Assembly (NCBI GenBank): GCA_048883405.1
Contig: JBHLQS010000001.1
Span: forward strand, 24,420-88,419
Length of the DNA: 64,000 nt
Reading direction: 5' to 3'
Source of the DNA: SMTZ1-83 sp048883405
GTDB lineage: Archaea; Asgardarchaeota; Thorarchaeia; Thorarchaeales; Thorarchaeaceae
This document shows positions 26,652 to 35,887 of the stretch, in pieces. A program made the translations under genes and the position numbers. The first letter of the stretch is position 1. Every line of letters begins with the position of its first letter. Below the pieces are notes generated by a model. It was not told where the DNA came from, did no database searches, and saw nothing but the letters and a program-made list of their open reading frames with translations.

Positions 26652-27416
26652 ATGTTCTTCACATTCCTAGTTGGTACTGCAGGATCAGGTAAATCACTTC
26701 TTACATCATCTCTTGAAAAATGGCTGGTGGAGGCCGAAACAAGTGTCACTGTTGTGAATCTTGATCCTGGAGTAGATGACCCACCTTACACAAGTGATGT
26801 AGATATCCGCGAGTATGTGAACTATGGCGAAGTGATGCAGCAGTTTGGTCTGGGTCCAAATGGTGCTCTTGTTGCTTCCCTAGACATGGCTATAAGTCAC
26901 GTAGGTGATTTACGAGAAGAGATATTCGAACTTGAACGCGATTATGTCTTGGTTGACTGTCCTGGACAAATGGAGCTTTTTGCCTATCGAAACTCTGGAC
27001 CTCTAATGGTTTCAAGCCTTATGAGCCAAGATCCAGCTGTTTCACTCTATCTGCTTGATTCGAATATTGCTCGCACGCCAGTTGGATATCTATCTTCCAT
27101 GCTTCTTGGCATCTCGATAAGCATTCGTTTTGGCCTCCCTCAAATTGGGGTTCTAAGTAAATCTGATATCCTTATGGAAGAGCAAATAGAAGAAATACTA
27201 TCATGGTCATCTGACACCTACCTGCTGGAAGAGGCGCTCGAAGACAGTTCCACTGGTCTTGTCCGAGAATACTCCAGTGCAATTCTTCGTATGCTTGATG
27301 ACATCGGCGGAGGCAGTTCTGTTGTGCCTGTATCTGCAAAGCTCATGGATGGAGTGGAAATCCTATATGGAGAACTCCAACGCGAATTCCTTGGCGGGGA
27401 CAATCTGGTAGTCTGA
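26652..27416 (+). CDS. GPN-loop GTPase
   Basis: 254 residues. G1 G-T-A-G-S-G-K-S, GPN loop G-P-N-G-A-L, D-C-P-G-Q-M-E-L-F as G3, and S-K-S-D as G4. GPN GTPases dimerise; eukaryotic ones assemble RNA polymerase II. ATG 26652 is the natural family start; a TTG at 26640 would add four residues. Followed by trmG10 after 13 bases. Confidence 0.92.
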   Translation: MFFTFLVGTAGSGKSLLTSSLEKWLVEAETSVTVVNLDPGVDDPPYTSDVDIREYVNYGEVMQQFGLGPNGALVASLDMAISHVGDLREEIFELERDYVLVDCPGQMELFAYRNSGPLMVSSLMSQDPAVSLYLLDSNIARTPVGYLSSMLLGISISIRFGLPQIGVLSKSDILMEEQIEEILSWSSDTYLLEEALEDSSTGLVREYSSAILRMLDDIGGGSSVVPVSAKLMDGVEILYGELQREFLGGDNLVV

Positions 27417-27429
27417 GCAGGGGTTCAAA

Positions 27430-28461
27430 TTGCGGACATTCTTTGTGATCATATCGGGCGAGGATTTCAACCTCGCCAAGGCTGAGATTGATTCATTGAT
27501 TGAATTAGCGGGAGCTGATGCCAAGGTTATATGGTTTGGACAGCTAGCTCAGATTGAGTCAACCTACGACCTCACTGATTTTCTACTTGAAAGGGCTGCC
27601 ATGGTAAAAGAAGCTGGCGTTATAATTGGTCAGGGGCCATTGTCGGATGCATCCCTAGAATGGCTTTCAGATGATGTTCTGGTGACATGTGTGAAACCAA
27701 CAGGAACATTCTCAATTAGAACTAAGTCTCTTGCGGAAGAAAGACATGTGAAACAAAGAGAGAGATTGAGTGAGTCGCTAGGTGCACGCATCAGAGATCT
27801 GACCAACGCAAGAGTATCATTAGACAACCCAGATGTCAGAATACTTGTCATAATAGCTCGCAATAGGACACTGGTGTGCGTTTCCAAAGAGTCGAAGCTG
27901 AGACGGGAGCTAAGACTCAGAGAACCAGGAAAGAAGCTCTTCTTCCATCCATCAATGATGAATTCCCAGTTGGCAAGAGTAATCTGCAATCTTGCCGGTG
28001 TAAAGCCAAAAGTGACCGTACTCGATCCGTTCTGCGGAGGTGGAGGCATCTTATGCGAAGCAACCATCCTAGGTGCAAGGGTGCTAGGATGGGACCTTAA
28101 CTGGCGTCTAATCATGGGTGCGATGAAGAATCTTACAGAATTATCGGAAAAAGAATCATCTGTAATCCAAGCTGATTCGCGTTGGCCGCCCTTACAGCCA
28201 AAGAAAGTAGACTGTATAGCTACAGATCCCCCATACGGTCGGGCCAGTTCCACTAGAGGTGCAAAGGCGAGAAGACTAGCTCAATCCTTCTTGGAACAAA
28301 CGCCCGGGATTCTCAAGGATGGGGGACGTCTATGCATCTGTGGAAGCCAAGAACTAGAAATCAAAGAAATGATGCAAGATCTGGGATTTGCTATCAAATA
28401 TCATGTTCTTGTACCTGTGCATAGTGGTCTCATACGTGAAGTCACAGCAGCACAGTTCTAA
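27430..28461 (+). CDS. trmG10: tRNA (guanine-10-N2)-dimethyltransferase, THUMP domain (Trm11/TrmG10)
   Basis: 343 residues. The N-terminal ~150 hold a ferredoxin-like plus THUMP region. The methylase half has D-P-F-C-G-G-G-G-I-L-C-E (SAM motif I) and D-P-P-Y-G-R-A-S (catalytic motif IV). It makes m2,2G10 in tRNA. Start is TTG 27430 in frame with the conserved N-terminal strand R-T-F-F-V-I-I-S; no nearer ATG exists. The last four bases overlap the convergent UPF0201 gene. Confidence 0.9.
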   Translation: MRTFFVIISGEDFNLAKAEIDSLIELAGADAKVIWFGQLAQIESTYDLTDFLLERAAMVKEAGVIIGQGPLSDASLEWLSDDVLVTCVKPTGTFSIRTKSLAEERHVKQRERLSESLGARIRDLTNARVSLDNPDVRILVIIARNRTLVCVSKESKLRRELRLREPGKKLFFHPSMMNSQLARVICNLAGVKPKVTVLDPFCGGGGILCEATILGARVLGWDLNWRLIMGAMKNLTELSEKESSVIQADSRWPPLQPKKVDCIATDPPYGRASSTRGAKARRLAQSFLEQTPGILKDGGRLCICGSQELEIKEMMQDLGFAIKYHVLVPVHSGLIREVTAAQF

Positions 28462-28877
28462 CTGGTAACAACCCTTCCATCCTCAGTAGGGGGTACAAAC
28501 CATGCAAGAAACTCATCAAAGGTAGCCTCATCCTCAAACATAATCTCTAGTTCTATGCATCCTAAGGGAGGATCTTCTTCAGTTTCATCAACAAGCCTCA
28601 GCTTTCCGTAATATGCAGCCTGCTTATCAAAGAAGACAGATGTCTTGGTCCCATCCCAGTTCGACAAGACTCTCTTCCGTACTGCATCAATAATCCTGAG
28701 AGCATGAATGTACTGTTGCATGAGATCAAGCGAGCTTCTCTCATTTGACATCAACATCATGTAACCATTCTCGGTTTCTTTGCATGAGCTATCCGAAACA
28801 AAGAGATTGGTGAGGGCAGAACAGACTCGAGCCGTATCCTCTGTAGGATGAACAGGACATCTTACAATAGCATCCAT
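28458..28877 (-). CDS. UPF0201 family protein
   Basis: 139 residues with the family pattern: V-H-P-T-E-D near the N-terminus, I-D-A-V-R-K-R, F-D-K-Q-A-A-Y-Y-G-K-L-R-L and L-G-C-I-E-L-E-I. Function unknown, probably nucleotide or RNA binding. It starts directly after the UPF0200 stop, a pairing conserved in archaea. Confidence 0.85.
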   Translation of the reverse strand: MDAIVRCPVHPTEDTARVCSALTNLFVSDSSCKETENGYMMLMSNERSSLDLMQQYIHALRIIDAVRKRVLSNWDGTKTSVFFDKQAAYYGKLRLVDETEEDPPLGCIELEIMFEDEATFDEFLAWFVPPTEDGRVVTS

Positions 28878-29417
28878 CTAGGTGAGCCTCTGAACAAGAT
28901 TGTTAGATTCAGTCCTTAGCTCTTCTAAGGTCCCTTCATTCACCACCACAATGTCACTAAGCGCGATTACCGCTCCTAGACCAACCGATACTTCACGGAG
29001 GTCACGTTCTCTGAAAGTAGCCCAGTCCTGAGGGTCATCCTTTCTACCACGTTTCTGCAGACGTGAAAAGCGCGTTTGTGGAGACGCATGTACACAGACT
29101 ATGCATACTTCTTCCGCATAGTCATCGAACACATCAACCTCAGCAAGACTTCTGCAACCCTCTATCACTACTACTTTCGAGTCTGAGCTTCTCAGACTGT
29201 TCAGACAGTGTTTGGCCACAGCACCTGGACCATCTTGCTCGCGAAGCTCCAACATGACAAGCTTGTTGTTCTTAGGATTTACATCCATTCCACGACGTTC
29301 CACTTCTTTGCGAATAACATCACCCATGACAATGATTGGAAATCCAGCATTTTGAAACGCATCTGCAACTTCGCTCTTGCCGGATCCGGGCATCCCAGTT
29401 AGTATTACGAGCTTCAT
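28878..29417 (-). CDS. UPF0200 / dephospho-CoA kinase-like P-loop kinase
   Basis: 179 residues. Walker A G-M-P-G-S-G-K-S-E near the N-terminus, G-D-V-I-R-K-E-V-E-R-R-G, E-G-C-R-S as lid/acid segment and R-L-Q-K-R-G-R-K-D-D-P. This is the archaeal COG0237-related UPF0200 type, whose substrate is not settled. ATG 29417 has GGGAG upstream; an in-frame ATG at 29447 exists. Confidence 0.87.
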   Translation of the reverse strand: MKLVILTGMPGSGKSEVADAFQNAGFPIIVMGDVIRKEVERRGMDVNPKNNKLVMLELREQDGPGAVAKHCLNSLRSSDSKVVVIEGCRSLAEVDVFDDYAEEVCIVCVHASPQTRFSRLQKRGRKDDPQDWATFRERDLREVSVGLGAVIALSDIVVVNEGTLEELRTESNNLVQRLT

Positions 29418-29521
29418 GGTCAGGCTCCCTTGGAAGCGAACTGGCACTCCACTTTACCCTTGCGGTCGTCAGTCTAATATGACACTATGTTTCCTAAATT
29501 GATAGAACAAGGTGAGTCCAT

Positions 29522-30085
29522 ATGTCAGAAATGAGTCGGGTGTTTCTCAGTATTGACATCGATGATGAAGCGCTTCTCTCAAGAATTGCTCACATTCAAT
29601 CATTGCTAGACAGGCAATCAGCAAAAATGAAGTTGGTCGAAAGAGAGAATATCCATTTCACATTGAGATTCCTTGGGGATACTCCACATACGAAGATTGA
29701 GAGAATCAGGGATGAGCTGTCAGATATCGGATATGGATCCTTTACAATCCGGATTGATGGCGTGGGCGCATTTCCAAGCACTAGCCGCCCCAGAGTCATA
29801 TGGGTGGGGGTATCTGACAATGCAGGAAGAGTAAAAGACCTGAAGCTAGAAATTGATGACCGGCTTGGTGATTTAGGCTATTCACATGACAGGAAGTTCC
29901 ATGCTCATGCAACAATTGCACGGGTCAGGGCTGTACGTGATCGTGGCCGAATAAGGGAAAGCATCGAACATCTCGCAAATGAGTCAGTAGGATCTATGAC
30001 TGTTGATTGTTTCAGAATGACAAAAAGCACTCTGACTTCCTCAGGACCAATCTATGAAACTCTATGGGAAGTACGGGCTTCCTGA
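29522..30085 (+). CDS. thpR: RNA 2',3'-cyclic phosphodiesterase (LigT/ThpR)
   Basis: 187 residues. Two H-x-T-x motifs: H-F-T-L-R-F-L-G (residue ~45) and H-A-T-I-A-R-V (residue ~128), with F-L-S-I-D-I at the start. 2H phosphoesterase that opens 2',3'-cyclic phosphates, possibly of tRNA splicing ends. GGTGA precedes ATG 29522. The tRNA-Pro gene follows immediately on the other strand. Confidence 0.93.
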   Translation: MSEMSRVFLSIDIDDEALLSRIAHIQSLLDRQSAKMKLVERENIHFTLRFLGDTPHTKIERIRDELSDIGYGSFTIRIDGVGAFPSTSRPRVIWVGVSDNAGRVKDLKLEIDDRLGDLGYSHDRKFHAHATIARVRAVRDRGRIRESIEHLANESVGSMTVDCFRMTKSTLTSSGPIYETLWEVRAS

Positions 30086-30088
30086 AAA

Positions 30089-30197
30089 TGGTGGGCCGGG
30101 GGCGACTCGAACGCCCGATCTCTTGCATTCTGTGACTTGAGGCCCTAGGTCCTTAGTCGCCCCAAGCAAGAATCATACCAAGCTAGACTACCGACCC
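30089..30197 (-). tRNA. tRNA-Pro(GGG) with 37/38 intron
   Basis: Acceptor GGGTCGG pairs (one G-U) with CCGGCCC; ACCA is encoded. Anticodon stem CTTGC:GCAAG, loop TTGGGG-T, anticodon GGG; T arm GGGCG-TTCGAGT-CGCCC. A 32-nt intron (30128-30159) lies after position 37: bulges GGC and AAT, inner helix GACT:AGTC, central helix TTGG:ACAG with one G-A mismatch, so a slightly relaxed bulge-helix-bulge. Confidence 0.92.
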
Positions 30198-30243
30198 TTG
30201 CAGTTGTTGTCGTAAACCGAGGTCAAGATAAACATTATTGCAA

Positions 30244-30264
30244 AGTATATTGGAACACGTGTTC
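30244..30264 (+). promoter_or_regulatory. TATA box plus palindromic operator of the HDAC-family gene
   Basis: TATA-like AGTATATTGG (30244-30253) runs directly into the perfect 12-base palindrome GAACACGTGTTC (30253-30264). The palindrome lies between TATA and the predicted start (~30274). A near-identical element (GAACATGTGTTC on the plus strand) sits in the same place in the lysine/saccharopine operon promoter (63947-63958). Confidence 0.6.
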
Positions 30265-30342
30265 TAACACACTCTAATACATTAGGTCTGAGGTCTACAC
30301 TTATCTACGGGAATTGCATCAAAGAGAGTCTGGGATGCGATA

Positions 30343-31398
30343 ATGGTCACAGATTTGCTCTATCATGATGTGTTCACAAAGCATGTAATATCACCGGATC
30401 ACCCGGAAAGGCCCGAGAGATTGATTTCTGCCATGAAGCATATCAAAGAAACCGGTGTTCTCGAGGAATCCAAGGTCAGAATCGTAGAAGCCATGCCAGC
30501 TGATTTGGAATTGGTCTATTCCATTCATGATAGACAGTACATCGAATTGATCAGGACTAAGTCCGAGAGGGGCGGTGGATATTTCACATTGGATACAGCT
30601 GTCAATGAATACACCTATGATGCTGCCATGATGGCTGCTGGTGCAGGAACATTAGCTATGGACAGAATCATGCAAGGTGAATCTGACAATGCCTACGTAT
30701 TGTGCCGCCCACCAGGACATCATGCAGAATATGATAGAGCCTTCGGGTTCTGTTTCATCAACAATGTGGCGGTCGCAGCAAGACGTCTCCTTCAACAACA
30801 TGGAATCCAGAGAGTGCTAATTGTTGATTATGATGCTCACCATGGAAATGGGACTCAGAAGACGTTTTACAATAGTAATCAGGTGCTTTACATAGGGCTC
30901 CATCAAGATGGGCGAACACTCTTCCCTGGATCGGGATTTCCGGATGAAATCGGTTCGGGGGAAGGAAAAGGATACAACGTGAATCTTGCGATGTACCCAG
31001 GAGCTGGCGACAAGTCCTATGACATCGCATTTACCGAAATTGTGGAAAAGATTGGTGAGTCATACAGACCTGAGTTTGTGCTCGTTTCATGTGGGTTTGA
31101 TGGGCATTTCAGTGATCCATTGACTGTCTTAGGTCTGACCACCTCAGGAATGGCAATGATGAACTCTCGACTAAACTCAATGGCAAAGAAGATTTGTGGA
31201 GGAAGAATCGCATTCTTCCTCGAGGGGGGCTATGATCTCGATATAGTAGGGAAATGCTCGCGCAATATAATCGAGGAGCTAAGTGATTCTGAAGTTACGG
31301 CTTATGCAGACGAACATTCAGAGAGCGAAAATTGTACAAAGTATACAGAAGAGCTTGTTGAAAGACTGAAAAAGAACTTGAGTGGTATTCACTTTTAG
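30343..31398 (+). CDS. histone deacetylase-family amidohydrolase (class II-like)
   Basis: 351 residues, arginase/deacetylase fold with Zn. Seen: D-H-P-E-R-P-E-R, R-P-P-G-H-H-A-E (~121-128), F-C-F-I-N-N, Zn ligands in D-Y-D-A-H-H-G-N-G (~163-171) and G-F-D-G-H near residue 253, E-G-G-Y-D. Substrates in archaea include acetylated proteins, acetyl-polyamines and acetyl-lysine. ATG 30343; leader ~70 bases. The shared operator with lysine catabolism genes hints at a lysine-linked substrate (inference). Convergent with hel308, stops overlapping. Confidence 0.93.
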   Translation: MVTDLLYHDVFTKHVISPDHPERPERLISAMKHIKETGVLEESKVRIVEAMPADLELVYSIHDRQYIELIRTKSERGGGYFTLDTAVNEYTYDAAMMAAGAGTLAMDRIMQGESDNAYVLCRPPGHHAEYDRAFGFCFINNVAVAARRLLQQHGIQRVLIVDYDAHHGNGTQKTFYNSNQVLYIGLHQDGRTLFPGSGFPDEIGSGEGKGYNVNLAMYPGAGDKSYDIAFTEIVEKIGESYRPEFVLVSCGFDGHFSDPLTVLGLTTSGMAMMNSRLNSMAKKICGGRIAFFLEGGYDLDIVGKCSRNIIEELSDSEVTAYADEHSESENCTKYTEELVERLKKNLSGIHF

Positions 31399-33653
31399 TC
31401 ATTCTCAATCTCAAAGTCTTCAATTAGAGTCTGAATTGAGAAGGGGTCCTGGTCATCATCAGCAGACTCGATAAGAGAGGTTGTTTCGTCCTCTGTCATC
31501 GGCATATCCACCCCGAGCTGTCGCTTTATTGATTTGGCCAATGAAGTGCCAATGGTCGGTATACGGGAGATTTTCTCAAACGATGCATTATACAAATCGG
31601 ACGGATTCTTCAATCCATTTGCATATAGCATCCTTCCTCTTATGCGACCTATCCCTCTCAGTCTTACAATATCCAGCAGTTCTCTGTGCACCCCGTATTT
31701 CAAACGTGCCCGAAGATTGTAAAAGAATGGAATATGTTGTGCGGCATTGACTACTTTAGCAATCTCTGATGCTGAGTAGGCCAACCATTCTGCTGTCTGG
31801 ACGTACCTGTGAACATCCCCCATACCTACATTGAATCCTTCAGTGATTTCACGCTCCGAACTCTCAGAGATCCATTCTTCCAGTAGTCGTGCGGTCTTCA
31901 CTTCTGCAAGAAACTCTCCGTAGTCATCAAAATCATCTATTGGGGGTTGAATCATGAAATCATCCTTGTTTCTTTCAACAAAGTAATCGTACTCATCGAA
32001 GTCCGATTTGGTAAGAAAGGTAGTCTGCTGGTCTGGAGTATGGCATATGAGATGTAGTGCACCGATAAGTGAAACCTCTTCGGCTGCAGTCAGTGCATCA
32101 CGGAGTAATATGGCGGTGTAGGGATCGATGTATAGTCTGGACGCCCTCTTGCCCAATGGGGTTGCAGAGTATAATCCAGATTCGTTGTCAATCAATTGAC
32201 CCTCTTCAAGGAATATCAGAGCAGACGAAACATGATGCTGAATCTCTAACGGATCAAACTGGCAAGAGAAGAACGTTCCCTTGATCAATGAGTCAACTTC
32301 CTCCCTATTTCGTGTCATCTCTGTAGCAATGGTCGAAAGCAGATGGGAACGAAGAGCAGAAGGAGATGCAAGCTTGGATGTGATTCTCTCTGGTTCTGCT
32401 AATACATACTCGTCCATTAGTGCATCACGTTCTTGCTCGGATTTGGCAATGAGTATTGCCTCTCCATACCTGTCATATTTTGGACGGCCAGCTCTTCCGG
32501 CCATCTGTTTATACTCGAGGACTGGAATAGTATAACTTCCTCGCCCTTGTTCAAAGCGGCGATAATCACGGATGACGACTCGTCTAGCTGGAAGATTCAC
32601 ACCGGCGGCTAAAGTAGGAGTTGCTATTACAGCCTTTAGCAAATCGTCCTTGAAGAAGTCTTCAACCAGTGTACGTTCATTATTATCAAGTCCAGCATGG
32701 TGAAATGCCACTCCTGAAACAATGACTCTTCCCAGAGTTTTTGTTGCTTCTGGAGCTGAGGGTCTTGCAGACAGCTTCTTAGCTGCTCTCACTAGATGCT
32801 TATGTGCATCTGTATTGACATAGGGACGTACAGATGATGCAAGTCTCTTGGCTACTGCAACAGTTGACCTTCTACTTGATACAAACACGAGAGCCTGACC
32901 CTTCTCATCCAAGATATCGCAGACCACGTCACCGATTATCTCCGACCGCTTTCGGGCGATAGACTTTGTTTCACCTTCAAGAATGAATGCAATTTTATTG
33001 TCAAAGTAGACGCCTTCTTTCAATGGCACCGGTCTCCACGAACTTGTGACAAGATCTGCACTCAGCCACTCTGCGATTCTCTCAGAATTTGAAATGGTGG
33101 CACTCAATGCTAAAATCTGCACATCTGGAAGACTCTGCATTATCTTGGCAATGACCATTTCCAGTGTAGGACCCCTTTTTGGGTCATTTACTAGATGAAC
33201 CTCATCTACCACCATGATTCCTACTTCTTCAAGCCACTGTGTTCTATGACGTACTAATGAGTCAGCTCTCTCTGTTGTCAATACAACTATGTCTGCCTCT
33301 CTGAGACGGGTACCCGGAGAGTCATAGTCCCCTATCGACATTGCAACTGTGATTCCTAGTGATTCGTATTTCTTGAATTCTGAGTACTTCTCTCTTGCAA
33401 GGGACCGCAGTGGAACGAGATACAATGCTTTGCCGCGTCCATCTAGAATGCACTTCAGCATGGAGATCTCTGCCACTAGCGTCTTGCCAGAACTTGTGGG
33501 AACTGCCAGAACGAGATTGTTGCCATCTAGCACTCCCGTTTCAAAAGCAGATATCTGAGGGGGAAAGAGTGTGAGTATACCAGTATCCTGAAGCAATTTG
33601 ATGACCTTCTTATTGATAGATAGGTTCTCAAGTTGCGTTGTGGTCATCTCCAT
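31395..33653 (-). CDS. hel308: Hel308-type superfamily 2 helicase
   Basis: 752 residues. Walker A V-P-T-S-S-G-K-T (~50-57), D-E-V-H box (~146), motif III S-A-T, motif VI Q-M-A-G-R-A-G-R, winged helix, ratchet domain and a C-terminal helix-hairpin-helix (L-R-G-I-G-R-I-R-G-R). 3'-5' helicase acting on stalled forks, HelQ homologue. Start 18 bases after the mcm stop, so probably an mcm-hel308 operon. Acidic C-terminal tail. Confidence 0.95.
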   Translation of the reverse strand: MEMTTTQLENLSINKKVIKLLQDTGILTLFPPQISAFETGVLDGNNLVLAVPTSSGKTLVAEISMLKCILDGRGKALYLVPLRSLAREKYSEFKKYESLGITVAMSIGDYDSPGTRLREADIVVLTTERADSLVRHRTQWLEEVGIMVVDEVHLVNDPKRGPTLEMVIAKIMQSLPDVQILALSATISNSERIAEWLSADLVTSSWRPVPLKEGVYFDNKIAFILEGETKSIARKRSEIIGDVVCDILDEKGQALVFVSSRRSTVAVAKRLASSVRPYVNTDAHKHLVRAAKKLSARPSAPEATKTLGRVIVSGVAFHHAGLDNNERTLVEDFFKDDLLKAVIATPTLAAGVNLPARRVVIRDYRRFEQGRGSYTIPVLEYKQMAGRAGRPKYDRYGEAILIAKSEQERDALMDEYVLAEPERITSKLASPSALRSHLLSTIATEMTRNREEVDSLIKGTFFSCQFDPLEIQHHVSSALIFLEEGQLIDNESGLYSATPLGKRASRLYIDPYTAILLRDALTAAEEVSLIGALHLICHTPDQQTTFLTKSDFDEYDYFVERNKDDFMIQPPIDDFDDYGEFLAEVKTARLLEEWISESSEREITEGFNVGMGDVHRYVQTAEWLAYSASEIAKVVNAAQHIPFFYNLRARLKYGVHRELLDIVRLRGIGRIRGRMLYANGLKNPSDLYNASFEKISRIPTIGTSLAKSIKRQLGVDMPMTEDETTSLIESADDDQDPFSIQTLIEDFEIEND

Positions 33654-33671
33654 TGCAAAGGCGGACTCGCC

Positions 33672-35750
33672 CTAGGTCCCAGAGGATCTAGAAAGTCGTA
33701 TAGTACCTTCTCCCTTAGGCCTATATATATCGCCAGCCTGTTCGAGCCGTTTTATGATGTCTTCGGCCTTGTCTCGAGGTATACCCTTTATCTCTAATCT
33801 CTGTAACAGCTCGACTTCGCTATTTACACCTTCATCCATCATAACTCTGAGTGTGTCGATAATCGCAATTCTGATGTTTCTCCTACCTGAAGGCTCCTCT
33901 GCATATATACGGTCTGCATCAAATTCCCCAGTATCAATGTCGTAGAACACCTTTTCCATTGACGCTTTCATCAGGTCGACAGCTGCCAATCCGTCTTCTC
34001 TGCTGACCTCACGCTTCAGTGCCATTCTTGCTCGAGCTTCTGCAAGACGTACTAAGGACTCCAGCTGTCGGGCTGTAATCGGTATAGGGGCATCTTCTTC
34101 TTGGGCTTTTTTTCGAAGACCCACATAGAAGTCCTGTATTGCTTCTGCGGCCTCGGGGGTCAGTTTAGGCTCAAACTCGCGGTGCGCAAATGCAATATAC
34201 TTCTTCAAGAGCTTCTTCGGGATCGGAGCTTTCTCATCTTTTACCTTCCTCGGTTTCCCCTGGTGCAGGTCTAGAATGAATCCTGCTAGGTCTTTATCGC
34301 GCTCCTCTTCTGGAGTGTCAATCATGACCCAGATTAAATCAAATCTGGACAAAATTGTGAAGGGTAGTTTGATGTTTTCTTGTGGAGTCCATGATATGTT
34401 GTATCGGCCAAGGGAAGGATTCGCTGCAGCTAGAATTGAAGTGCGTGCATTTAGTGTCGCAACAATGCCCGCCTTTGCTATGCTCACAGTATGTTGTTCC
34501 ATTGCTTCGTGTATTGCTGTTCGATCATTCGGATCCATTTTGTCAAACTCATCTATGCATGCAATTCCCTTGTCTGCTAGAACCAATGCTCCAGCTTCAA
34601 GTGTCATAGCCCCACTGTCTGTGTCATGAACAACAGCTGCTGTCAGACCTGCCGCAGTGGTACCCTTTCCTGATGTGTATAGGGCTCTGGCGCCAAGATC
34701 CGCCACATATTTCAAGATCTGACTTTTTCCTGTCCCAGGATCACCGACCAGTAGAATGTTGGACCGTCCCCTTAGCCGAATTCCTTCTTCTTCAAATGTC
34801 TTCTCAACCCCACCGAAAAGAAGAAGGGAGATTGATTCCTTTATGTCGTCATGCCCTTGGATTGCAGGTGCGATTGATCTGTAAATCTTCTCATGAATAT
34901 ATGGATTCTCAGACAGTTTGAGTATCTCTTCCCTATCTTCAGGGGAAATATCAAGCTCATATTCCTTCTCTGCGACTTCTACCCCATTGGCTTCGATAAA
35001 CACTCTAAAGGTGGCTAGCTTTCCACCCCTCCTCGTGAAGTCAGGTGCTGTCTGTAGCATTCCTGTCACATTGACCATGTCGCCAGGTCTCGAGATGTCT
35101 ACGATGTCACCTTTGAGCACTGCATCAACGGACCGCGGCATTTGTCCTGGAGGAAGCTCCTCAGGTGATTCCTGTATTCGAACCTTCTGCCAGTCTATGA
35201 AACGTGATTTTCCAAGTAATAGCTTCATTGGAGTCTTTTTCCCACAGCTAGTACAAAACGCAGGTTCAGTGTAGCGACCTTCCTCTTGTTCTTGAGGAAT
35301 CTCGTCACCACAAATTCTGCATTGGAATGTGGCATTGACCAATAATGGCTTGACTTCACTCGCACGCATCATGATGCCCTTGATACGGATTAGCTTCCCA
35401 ATGTGACGCGCTCGTATGTATCTAAGAGGAACAGTATCGGTATAGTTGATGATACGGACATGTAATGCGTCATGCCCAATCGCTTCAACATACTTGGGAT
35501 CTTCGATTCTAAGGATGGTAATCAATGCATTGTGGGCGTTCTTAAGAAATGACTGAGGATCTTCTGTAGCATCTGCTGTGAACTCATTATCAAAGCTGAT
35601 AAGGTCTTCAAAGTCTATGACTAGCGAAGTTTCACCGTCGACGGACATCTCTTGTACTCTGGACCAATAGATTGGATTGCCATTCTCGTCTTTGAATGTA
35701 CGAATGAACTCTTCGAACCTTCTCTCTTCGGTTTCCATTTCAGTCGTCAT
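33672..35750 (-). CDS. mcm: MCM replicative helicase
   Basis: 692 residues. N-terminal domain with C4 zinc (C-R-I-C and C-T-S-C, ~145-170), Walker A G-D-P-G-T-G-K-S (~331), Walker B C-I-D-E-F-D-K-M, arginine finger L-S-R-F-D-L-I, C-terminal winged helix. No intein. A TATA-like TTTTAATATC (minus strand, near 35822) gives a ~45-base leader. Confidence 0.97.
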   Translation of the reverse strand: MTTEMETEERRFEEFIRTFKDENGNPIYWSRVQEMSVDGETSLVIDFEDLISFDNEFTADATEDPQSFLKNAHNALITILRIEDPKYVEAIGHDALHVRIINYTDTVPLRYIRARHIGKLIRIKGIMMRASEVKPLLVNATFQCRICGDEIPQEQEEGRYTEPAFCTSCGKKTPMKLLLGKSRFIDWQKVRIQESPEELPPGQMPRSVDAVLKGDIVDISRPGDMVNVTGMLQTAPDFTRRGGKLATFRVFIEANGVEVAEKEYELDISPEDREEILKLSENPYIHEKIYRSIAPAIQGHDDIKESISLLLFGGVEKTFEEEGIRLRGRSNILLVGDPGTGKSQILKYVADLGARALYTSGKGTTAAGLTAAVVHDTDSGAMTLEAGALVLADKGIACIDEFDKMDPNDRTAIHEAMEQHTVSIAKAGIVATLNARTSILAAANPSLGRYNISWTPQENIKLPFTILSRFDLIWVMIDTPEEERDKDLAGFILDLHQGKPRKVKDEKAPIPKKLLKKYIAFAHREFEPKLTPEAAEAIQDFYVGLRKKAQEEDAPIPITARQLESLVRLAEARARMALKREVSREDGLAAVDLMKASMEKVFYDIDTGEFDADRIYAEEPSGRRNIRIAIIDTLRVMMDEGVNSEVELLQRLEIKGIPRDKAEDIIKRLEQAGDIYRPKGEGTIRLSRSSGT

Positions 35751-35887
35751 GATTAGTCAGAACACTCCAGATGTAGTCCTAGTGATGTCGCACGACTCTC
35801 ACACTGTGTCTGTAGGGTCGATATTAAAACCCGTTCTCGTTAGTTGTGAGTTTGCTTTTTAACTCTGTCAGAGCTTTCGGACATTCT

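Noticed and set aside
27417..27432. AGGGGTTCAAATTG resembles a tRNA T arm
   Set aside because: No acceptor, anticodon stem or matching 3' strand around it; it lies at the trmG10 start.
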